Source: Agelaius tricolor (taxonomy: Eukaryota > Chordata > Aves > Passeriformes > Icteridae). From it: a DNA stretch of 64,000 nucleotides. The notes under the pieces were generated by a model. It saw only the letters and a list, made by a program, of their open reading frames with translations. It ran no database searches and was not told the origin of the DNA. The DNA lies in NCBI GenBank assembly GCA_023055355.1, contig JALJCS010000036.1, positions 416,001 through 480,000 of the forward strand, in the 5' to 3' direction. The translations under genes and the position numbers were made by a program. Positions 21,301-29,517 of the stretch are shown here, one piece after another. Within the stretch, counting starts at the first letter, position 1, and the number at the start of each line of letters is the position of its first letter.

Positions 21301-24300
21301 AGTTACCAAGCTCTCTGCCAGCTATTGAAACATTGCTGTTTCCAGCAAACTTCCAGAGGCAACTGGAACACAGGGAAATGGCTTCACCTCTTACCAGCAC
21401 CTGCTCTTATTCCCTGTCTCAGATTCCTCAGATCCTGGTCATAAAGCACTACTTACATCCAATTCTGAGAGAGTCTGTGTCCATCTGTAATTTGGAAGGT
21501 CAGCTCCATTGCCAGAGTTGGGCTTAAGTTTTCCTTTATCCTTCTCATCTTCCTCTTCATCATCTGTTCCCTAAGCAATCCAAGATAAAGAAAGAAGCTT
21601 TTCCAGTTTCCACTGCAACAACAGCTCTTCAGTTTTATAAGAATTGCGGGTCAGTTGTTTGTATTTTAATCCCCTTAAATTTAGCTCCATAATTAATACC
21701 TGGTTCTGGTAAAACATGACTACAAAAAAAACCCCAATAAGCCGTCTGTACTGGCACATTTAGGAATTAACTGTGCATTTTTAAAGCCAGATTTTCTAAT
21801 TTGTATTTTCAAAGTGTGTATTTTGGACAGGGCTTGGAGCAACCTGGTGTAGTGGAAGGTGTCATGGCAGAGGGCGGAACGGGATGAGCTTTCAACCCTT
21901 CCAACCCAAACCATTTTATGCATCTAAAGTATTTCCAGACAAGTTTTACCTGTTTATTGGAATCTGAAGATTCACCTTCCTCCTCCGAGGGCTTCACTGG
22001 GACACTGTTACCCTGCCCTTGTGCCTCTTTCTTCTGTTTGAAAAGAGAAAAGCGGGAACACGCTCAACCAAGAGCTGGCACTTTGTGCCACCTCCCAAGC
22101 TGGCACTAGATGGCCTCAGCCTTTCAGCTCCAGCTCCACTTTGAAAACAGGGAATTTTCAGCCCTTGAAGAGTTACAGCAAAGAGGTACTGCCAAGGGGA
22201 AGAGCAAGCCTGGGCCGCTCTAGCCCCTCGCAGCCACGGGGCGCACAAAGCTGCCCCTGCAGGCACCTGCTGGGCTCTCACCTGGTTGATTTCCAGCTGC
22301 AGCCTCTCCGCCTCCTCGTCAGTGAGCTCCTTGATGCGCGGCTCGCCGGGCTGCGGGCACTCCCTGGCCCTGGCCCTGTCCCTGTCCCTGGCCAGGCGGG
22401 CAGCGCGCTCGGCCTTCTCGCGCCGCTCGGCCTCCTGCCGCGCCTTCTTCTCCCGGCGCTCCTTCTGAGCCAGCTTGTTGTGGTGGCTGAAGGCCTCTGT
22501 GATCAGCTGGGGACAGGGGCACAGGGGGTCAAACACCACCCCTGCTACAGCTGAACCACACAGGGTCAAACACCGCCCCTGCTACACCTGAACCACCACA
22601 CAGGGTCAAACACCACCCCTGCTACACCTGAACCACCACACAGGGTCAAACACCACCCCTGCTACACCTGAACCACCACACAGGGTCAAACACCGCCCGC
22701 TTCACACCTGAACCACCCCGCTCAGTCTCCCGAGGAGCACAAGAACATCTGCTGAGTCACACAGATGTTGGGAATCTTCCCTTCATCTTCCTTCAGTTTT
22801 TTGGATTGGAAATCTAGAGATTTTTCAATTCAAAAAGCAGAGGAGGAAGTGAAAAGGGAGGAAAAGGGGAAAATTTGAAATATTGAAATGTAGTCCGTCC
22901 TAGTCACGCAGGGAGTATGTTTCCAGGAGATAACAGTGAAATAAAATCCTCCACTAATTTTGTCCTTTGTCCAATTCCAGCAGGACGAGCTGATGCCTAA
23001 TCCAGCCACCTGAAGCTACTCCATACCTCCAGGACAGCTGGACACACCAGATCCAGCTTCTTTACCTACTTCTGACCTTTCTGTGGGCTTTTCTCCAGAT
23101 GGAGCCTCAGTGCCACGATTTGGAGGAGAAATGCTTGAAACACTTATTTTTACACGGAGGGGTGAGTTCCTCCATACACCCTTTGTTTCAGCCCTGCTCC
23201 CAGGTCTCTGAAGGTTCTTGTGGCTCTGGGAGTCAGTCCCAAGGTCTGGGCTGCCAAGGGCCTCGTGCTCAGGGAAAGCTGAGTACACAGGCAGGGAGCC
23301 AGAGCACTGCCCCAGGCTCGATAAGGCCAGGGCTGCTGTGCACAGCAGCACGTAGGTGAGCTGAGGTCTGCCCCAGAAAACAACAGGGACACATCCTCAG
23401 ACAGGAATCACAGGGGCAACATTTATTTATATATTTATATATCCCAGGAGTTTCGGGGTGGGGGAGAAATCCAGAACCTTTTCTGAGTAAATTGCAGTTT
23501 GTAAGCAAGCACTGAGTGTTTCTGCTTGGCTTTAGGAGCAAGGATTGTTTACACAGCTCGGCCCCAGCGTGTCCTGGAGTACAGAATGCAAGATGTGCAT
23601 CCCCCAGGATGTCCCAGCCCAGGTGAGGAAACCACCTTCAGTGCCTGAGCCTGTCCCTGTCACTGCCCACACCATGAGCCTGCTGAAACAACCCCCAAAC
23701 ATGCAGGGACCTTCCCACCCTCTCCTTTCTCCTTCATGCCAAGGGCTCAGCAGGGCTGGGGAAGCAGCTCCTTCCCTGTTTGTTGTGTTCCTGTGGTGGC
23801 AGAGCACTTTTCCAGGAGGCCATAAAGCACTGTGACAGATGCCACCACTGCCACTGGACAGCAGCCAGGCACCTCCGAGCTGCCACTCAGGTGGGATCAC
23901 ACAGCCTCCAGGAACAGGGGAGATCTGCTCTCTATTCCATAAAAAATGACAGTGGGGTTCACCTTTCTTTCTTTCTTTCAGAGAATCATAGGATGTTTTG
24001 GGTTGGAAGGACCTTAAACCCCTCCAGCTCCAGCAAGGGTTCCCTGCAGGAGAGGGGATGCTCTGTCCAGGCTGCCCAGCCCGGCCAAGGGGCAGCTGCA
24101 TGTGCAGAGCCCTGGACTTTGTGTTTTTCCTGGCTGAGCAAACAAGGTAACGGGGGTTATCACCTGCTGTGTCACTGCTAAATCAGTGTGTCTGGCAGGT
24201 TTACTCTCCAAACTAGCCTTTGGCCAGAGCCTGGCAAGAAACCTGCACTGAGGTACCATCCCAGATGGGAATTGGGTATCCCTCACCTGACAGGGGCAGC

Positions 24301-25558
24301 TCTGGGTCTCCTTCCCTCGGGAGCTGCTGGTGGAAGGGATGGAAGGGAGAAGAGCTAAAGGCCTGCAAGTTTATTTTTTTACCTTCTCTGCTACTCCGTC
24401 CTCTCCCCCGGTGAAGAAATCTGTCTTCCTCCTCAGGAAGCTGAAGAAGGTGTTCACGAGCTGGGGAACAGGGTGGAGAGAGAGGGAGCAGTGAGCCCAG
24501 GTCACTGAGAGGCACCTCGTGTCCCTGGAGCAGCCTTTATCCTTTGTCCTCCCTATCTGTGGCTGTGCCAGCAGTGCCCTGGAATCAGCCCCGTGAGTGC
24601 TGCCTCCAGAACACTCAGCTGTGCACATCCAGCCTGGATTCCTGCACAGAGGGCTTGGGGTGCTTTGCTTGAAGGCAGCAGCTTATTCCCAGCTCCTGCT
24701 CCCATGCCCCAGGCTGTTATCCCAGGCAGGAGTGGATTTGTACATGCATACATATCCCATATATATATATATATATATATATATGTAATGTTTGGCTTCT
24801 TTGCCCACCTAAAAGCATGCAAACTCCTTATTTTTACAGCCGCCAGGGACCACTGATGCATGACATAGCACCTCCAAATCCCCTCTGGAATCCCAGATTC
24901 TCCTTGAGCTTGGCTGATCTTTATTTCCCAGGAATCCTGTCCCATACGGGTTTCACTCTGAGGTTTTGCCACACGAGGGGCATTTTTATGAATTATTTCT
25001 GAGTGGGATGTGGGTGCGATGTTCCCACACCCTCCAGCCCTGCTGCCGGTCAGTGCCGGGATCCCGGAGCCCGCAGCCGGTAGGACCGGGGTGGGTGAGC
25101 AGATCCCGAGCACGGGGGGATCCCACGATCACGGCCAGGCCTCGCGGGGTTGGGCTGGGAAGGTGAACGGGGCAGCTCGATGCTGCCCTGTGGTGCTTTG
25201 CCTATCACCGGCACTGCCGCGCACCCGGGGCCCTCTCGGGGCACCGGGGCCAGGCTGTGATGCCGGGCCGAGGGCGCCTCATTCACACCGCACTAATTAA
25301 CGAGAGGGGCCGACCGTTATCGCCGCTCCGGGAGTGGCGCACGTGCGGCCCCTGCTCCACGTGCCGGGGCGGGGCCCGAGGAGGCCGGGCCGCTCCCCGC
25401 GCTCCCCGCTCACTCCTCCACTCCTGCCCCGCCCTCCCCGCGCCCGCTGCCGGCGGCGCTACCTCGCGCACGCCGCCCTGGTGCTGCTGGGCCATGGCGA
25501 GCAGCATCCCGTCGAAGCGGTCCTCCTGCTCCGCCGCCTCCTCCGCGCTCAGCCCCAT
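18328..25558 (-). CDS. NUDC: Nuclear distribution protein C (dynein/HSP90 cochaperone)
   Basis: Nine exons in transcript order: 25463-25558, 24383-24460, 22282-22506, 21950-22033, 21457-21570, 20864-21058, 20231-20314, 20022-20140 and 18328-18379. They give 348 residues (human 331). NudC stabilises LIS1 and dynein components with HSP90 and acts in nuclear migration, mitosis and cytokinesis. The N-terminal part has [12 protein letters not shown] and [14 protein letters not shown], then a charged coiled coil (about 70-130) ending in [16 protein letters not shown]. The CS (p23-like) domain runs from about 187 ([15 protein letters not shown]) through [15 protein letters not shown] to about 272, followed by the conserved tail ending [12 protein letters not shown]. 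All introns are GT-AG. Exon 3 carries an Arg/Asp-rich stretch at about 98-108 ([13 protein letters not shown]) where human has a different, shorter linker, explaining the extra length. It is divergent from NR0B2. Confidence 0.97.
18871..18965 (-). mobile_element. CR1 retroposon tail fragment (NUDC intron 8)
   Basis: GAATCACTGTGGGTTGGAAG, then ACTTTAAAGATCATCTTGT and CCCCCTGCCATAGACAGGGACACC, is the reverse complement of the chicken-repeat-1 3' end. It is a short, 5'-truncated copy in antisense on the plus strand. Confidence 0.85.
21829..21915 (+). mobile_element. CR1 retroposon tail fragment (NUDC intron 4)
   Basis: GGAGCAACCTGGTGTAGTGG followed by the typical CCTTCCAACCCAAACCATTT end reads as a sense CR1 3' fragment. 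It stops 35 bases from exon 4. Confidence 0.8.
22526..22720. repeat. 40-bp minisatellite in NUDC intron 3 boundary region
   Basis: Five units of GGGTCAAACACC(A/G)CCCCTG plus a CTACACCTGAACCACCACACA half start at 22526, 22563, 22603, 22643 and 22683. The array begins 20 bases upstream of the exon 3 acceptor in transcript sense, so it occupies the branch-point region of NUDC intron 2. Confidence 0.9.
23983..24105 (-). mobile_element. CR1 retroposon tail fragment (NUDC intron 2)
   Basis: GAATCATAGGATGTTTTGGG and TTGGAAGGACCTTAAACCCC match the antisense CR1 3' end. A CTTTCTTTCTTTC tract precedes it at about 23963-23979. Confidence 0.85.
24759..24784. repeat. (AT)n microsatellite in NUDC intron 2
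   Basis: Thirteen uninterrupted AT dinucleotides, flanked by CATATCCC and GTAATG. It is likely to vary in length between individuals. Confidence 0.95.
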
Positions 25559-25800
25559 CGTGCTGCCGCTCCCGCACCGGGCCGCCACCGGAACCGGAAC
25601 CGGCGCCGGCGGAAGCGCGAGGCCCTCCCCGCCCGCCAATCCCAGCGCGGCCCCGCACCGCCCTCTTCGCTGATTGGTCACCAGGGCTGTCAATCTAGCA
25701 GGGAAGGGCGGGCCGCGAGGCGCGGCGGGGTAGCTATGGCGACGGACCGGGCGGGCTGCGGTACCCGGGGCGCGGGAAGGGCCCGGACCGGGTCTAGCCC
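25150..25800. promoter_or_regulatory. CpG island at NUDC promoter
   Basis: CpG-dense sequence spans NUDC exon 1 and both sides of it. Two CACGTG E-boxes lie in the start of intron 1, at about 25340 and 25360. The upstream part faces NR0B2, but NR0B2 has its own TATA-type promoter 0.9 kb further on, so a shared promoter is not required. Confidence 0.6.
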
Positions 25801-26044
25801 GTCCTGCCGTGGAGCCGGGGCCAGAGGGGCCTCCTGAGCCTCCTTTACTCCAGGCTGAGCCCCACTGCTCCCTCAGCCGCTCCTGGTGCTCCATCCCTTC
25901 CCGGTTCCGTTACCCTCCCCGGACACCTCAATGCTTGTATTGCAGTGAGGGGCCCAAATTGGGCACAGGCCTTGAGTGCGGGTCCACCCCAACAACCATT
26001 GCCCACTTTGGCTCATGGTCAGCTGCTGTCCACCAGCACCTCTG

Positions 26045-26290
26045 GGTCCCTTTCCACTGGGAAAATATGAGAATTTTGGCCTTTTTTCCATACTTTTCTC
26101 TCATTCAGCAAATGGGAGTGTTTTCCCTTTCCCAGCCCTGTGTTTCCTCTGAGAGACACAACCCCTGGGCTGTGTTTCTACTAGGACAATATGAGAATTT
26201 TGGCCTTTCTTCTATACTTTTCTCTCATTCTGCACATGGGAGCGTTTTCCCGTTCCCAGCGCTCTGACAGACCCAACCCCTGGGCCCATC
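26045..26290. repeat. Two-copy 124-bp tandem duplication between NUDC and NR0B2
   Basis: The block AATATGAGAATTTTGGCCTT, followed by ATACTTTTCTCTCATTC and ATGGGAG(T/C)GTTTTCCC, occurs at 26064 and again at 26188. The copies differ at several sites, so the duplication is not very recent. It sits in the shared upstream region of two divergent genes. Confidence 0.85.
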
Positions 26291-26718
26291 ACAGCCTGTT
26301 CAGGGTTCACCAGGTTCCTCTTCCTGCACCACAACAAGCGGCTCCCGAGCAAGGCCAGGCAAACAGCTGCTGATAACACAACTTCCAGGTTGCTGTTGCC
26401 AAGGCTGGGCGCCGGGGCCATTGAACGCCGGGCTCAGACGAGCGCTCCGTGTTTGTCTGTGAACCCTGGCAGCGACAGCTGCCCGATGGGGCCTTGGTGC
26501 CATGGTACAGCCTGAGCTAATGACTCTGTTTATCCTGTTTGGGTAATCCTGATAAGGCCACACAACCCCTCCCCGCCGATTCATTGAGAAAAACGGCCGT
26601 TGACCGCGCCTGGCCCGGCCAATCCACGCAGCAGCAAAGGGGTTGGTCGGCTGGTTTAATGAGGGCTGCTTAATCAGGGCGGTCAAGGCTGCCGAGGGGT
26701 GTTCACTGTGACCCGGCC

Positions 26719-26724
26719 TTATAA
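26719..26724 (+). promoter_or_regulatory. TATA box of NR0B2
   Basis: CTTATAAGAG lies 114 bases before the NR0B2 start codon, placing a transcription start near 26750. About 35 bases upstream is GGTCAAGGCTG (about 26679), one mismatch from the SF-1/LRH-1 site YCAAGGYCR that drives SHP genes in mammals. About 190 bases upstream TGTTTATCC (about 26527) fits a forkhead site. Use of these sites is inferred. Confidence 0.55.
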
Positions 26725-26837
26725 GAGCTGGCTGGAGCAGCCAGGGGCTGGCAGGCCTGGCAGGACAGGGACAATCCAGCCCGGGACGTATCTTGGAAGG
26801 GATTTTGCGTCTCTCTCGACGAGGAGCTGGCTGAGCC

Positions 26838-28162
26838 ATGAGCTCCAGCGTGGATTCAGGCTGTGAGCGGTGCCGGTGCCACGGCAAGGAGAGGCAGCCC
26901 GCCATCCTGTACACGCTGCTGAGCCAGGAGCTGCGGCCCCGGCAGCAGTGCCCGTGCCGGCAGCGCCGCGCCGTGTGCCTGCGCTCGCCGCAGCTCACCT
27001 GCCGCGCCGCCTCCCACGTGCTGCTCAAGACCATCAGCTTCGTCAAGAACGTGGCCGCCTTCCGCCTGCTGCCGCGGGAGGACCAGCTGCTGCTGCTGGA
27101 CAGCTGCTGGGTGCCGCTCTTCCTGCTGGGGCTGGTGCAGGAGATGGTGACCTTCGAGGTGATGGAGGCGCCGGCGCCCAGCATGCTCAAGAAGATCCTG
27201 CTCAGCGGGCAGAGCAAAGGGCAGGAGCCCGAGGGGACACAGCCCACGCTGGCGGCCGTGCAGAGGCTGCAGGGCTGCCTCAACAGCTTCTGGAGGCTGG
27301 ACCTGAGCCCCAGCGAGTTCACCTACCTGAGGGGAGCCATCCTCTTCAATCCAGGTGAGTGCCAGGCCCTCGTGGCTCTGCTGGGCCCCACTGGCAGCTG
27401 GGCACAGAATCACAGTGTCCCAGAGCCACTGAGGCTGGAAAAGATCTCCAAAACCATGGAATGCACCCTGTGCCACTCCCCATCAGCCCAGAGCAATGAG
27501 TGCCATGTCCAGGGATGGGGACCCCACCACCTTCCCAGGTGAACACAGACCTCATGGCCTGGAGATGCTCAGAGATGGGCAGGTGTGAGAGCAGAGAGGG
27601 CTGGTCACCTTTTCCCTATCTCTGGCCATTCCCAAATGCACTGGGAAGCAGGAGGGAGGGATGTCACAACCTTTGCCTGCCCTGCAGACAATAAATCTTG
27701 GATTCCTTTACTTTTAAAGCATGACTTTCCCTGTTAGCTGCTGTCCCTCCCTCACCCAGCATCCCTGGAACAGCGGTGCCTCTCCAGCGCTGTGCGCATC
27801 CCCTCTGAGAAACGGGAAGGGGTGGGAATGGGAGAAACCTGGCTCTGTTTGCCATCCCTGACCTTCCTGTCCGTGTGCTGTCCCTCGCAGACATCCCGGG
27901 GCTGCAGGCTGCCCTGTACATCGAGAGCCTGCAGCGGGAGGCGCAGCGGGCGCTGCGGGAGCTGCCGCACCCCGAGCACCGGGAGCGCTTCCCGCACATC
28001 CTGCGGCTCGCCGCCTCGCTGGGCTCCGTCCCCGCCGCCCTGGTCACGGCGCTCTTCTTCCGGCCCGTCATCGGGGACGCGGCCATGGGCGAGCTGCTGG
28101 CCGAGATGCTCTTCGAAGTGTCGGGCTGGCCGCGGGCACCCTGGCCGCCCCTGCCCCGCTGA
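26838..28162 (+). CDS. NR0B2: Small heterodimer partner, orphan nuclear receptor
   Basis: Two exons, 26838-27354 and 27891-28162, give 262 residues (human 257). SHP is an atypical nuclear receptor that has a ligand-binding domain but no DNA-binding domain; it binds other receptors and represses them, notably LRH-1 and HNF4A in bile-acid feedback in liver. Visible features are the N-terminal receptor-box ILYTLLSQEL (about 23-32), the cysteine-rich PCRQRRAVCL region, and the ligand-binding fold motifs FLLGLVQEMVTFEV, APAPSMLKKILL, LQGCLNSFWRLDLSPSEF, GAILFNPD-IPGLQAA across the splice junction, and LFFRPVIGD near the end. The single intron has the position typical of SHP. The C-terminus runs 13 residues past the usual helix (ELLAEMLFEV then SGWPRAPWPPLPR). 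Confidence 0.96.
27404..27540 (-). mobile_element. CR1-like fragment in the NR0B2 intron
   Basis: CAGAATCACAGTGTCCCAGA, GGCTGGAAAAGATCTCCAAA and CCATGTCCAGGGATGGGGAC match an older antisense CR1 subfamily tail. It is more diverged than the other copies. Confidence 0.6.
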
Positions 28163-28186
28163 GCCGCGACACGGGACAGGAACGCT

Positions 28187-28375
28187 CCGGACCTGCGGGA
28201 TCCTTGTGCCACTGGAGCTCGGGACCTGCGGGATCTCTGTGCCCCTGGTGCTCTGGACCTGGGGGATCTCTGTGTGCCCCTGGAGCTCCGGACCTGCGGG
28301 ATCCCAGCGGGATCTCTGTGTGCCCAGGCTGGAGGAACCCTGCGGGATCTCTGTGTGCCCCGGAGCCCAGGCTGG
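28187..28375. repeat. Minisatellite in the NR0B2 3' UTR
   Basis: Four to five units of about 35 bases, GGACCTGCGGGATCTCTGTG then CCCCTGGAGCTC, start just 25 bases after the stop codon. They would be transcribed in the mature mRNA. Confidence 0.85.
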
Positions 28376-28963
28376 AGCAGCCCTGCCGAGGCAGCTGAGG
28401 CTCAGCAGGCTCACAGCAGCTCCTGCTCTCCAGCCCGGGCAGTGTGAGTGGGCAAAGGGTTTCTTGCCCTGCTCCCGGTTTTTGCTCATTTTGCTGTGAG
28501 CTCCAATCAGTGAGGGTTGTGCTCAGCTTGATGCCGTGTGTCTGACAGTGATCCTCAGTGGGATCACTAATTATGGAATTAGCTCTTGGCCTGGCTTCCG
28601 TGCTTGGACTCTTAGAAATGCTCAGGACATTTCTTCAGGGAAAAAGCCAGTGTTAAATCCTACAGGGTGGACAGACTCACCCCTCTTTTCCTTAGATTCT
28701 CTCTTTCCTCTGTAATTCCATGAAATGCAACAGGATTAAGAGCACTTAGCAGCACCTAAACCTACTGCACCTCCTGTGGGGCTCTGGGCTTTCCTGTCTG
28801 TGTGAAAAGCTAAACCCGAGCAGAGCTGGTTTAGTGGGAGATCCAAACCTCCCTCCCTGGACACAGAGCCAGGTGCACACCTGGAAAACTTGCTCCTCCT
28901 GCCTCCAACAGGTGAGGTGTCAGTATTTTATGTGTACATTCGTGTGGTTTGTATATAAGATGC

Positions 28964-28969
28964 AATAAA
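28964..28969 (+). terminator. NR0B2 polyadenylation signal
   Basis: AATAAA in an A/T-rich tail, with a second overlapping-type hexamer about 15 bases later. It gives a 3' UTR of about 0.8 kb and is 550 bases before the GPATCH3 start. Confidence 0.75.
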
Positions 28970-29448
28970 TTATTTTTTTAATAAAATGTTTGGCGTTTTG
29001 GAACACAGTGGTGCCCTTCTAACGATGGTGTTGAATTTGGGGTGGGCAGAAAAAAACTGCAGGCATGGAAAAGATAGAATGGAATAAAAATGGATTTTCC
29101 ATCTGGCAATGCAGACAGGAGGCTGAACCGGGGGGACAAGACCAGAGCCCTGGCCTGGGGTGAGGAGGGCAGCCCGGAGACCCCCGGAGACCCCTGGGGG
29201 CTGTGGAGTCTGTGACCCCCGGGGGCTGTGACCCTCAAAGCCCCGAGACCCCCGGGGGTCTGGCCAAGCCCTGCTGCTCCCGGGCCTGTTAAACCCCCCC
29301 TCAAAGGGGGATCTTGGTCCCCAACCCCTGTGATCCCCCAGGATCTCTCTGTGACCCCCCCAGCCCCTGTCCCCAGCCCCTGTGACCCTCCCAGGACGCC
29401 CCGCCTGCCACGCGCTCTCCCGCCACAAGGCGGCGCCCTCTACCCGCA

Positions 29449-29492
29449 ACGTCATCACTGCGAGAAACGTCATCACTGCACGCGTAACGTCA
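29449..29492 (+). promoter_or_regulatory. Three CRE/ATF-like sites before GPATCH3
   Basis: AACGTCATCAC occurs three times, with ACGTCA starting at 29449, 29467 and 29487 (spacing 18 and 20). ACGTCA is the core of the CREB/ATF element. The last copy is 26 bases before the start codon, inside a CpG-rich promoter. Binding is inferred from the motif only. Confidence 0.5.
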
Positions 29493-29517
29493 TCACCGCG
29501 CGCCAGCACAGGCCAAG

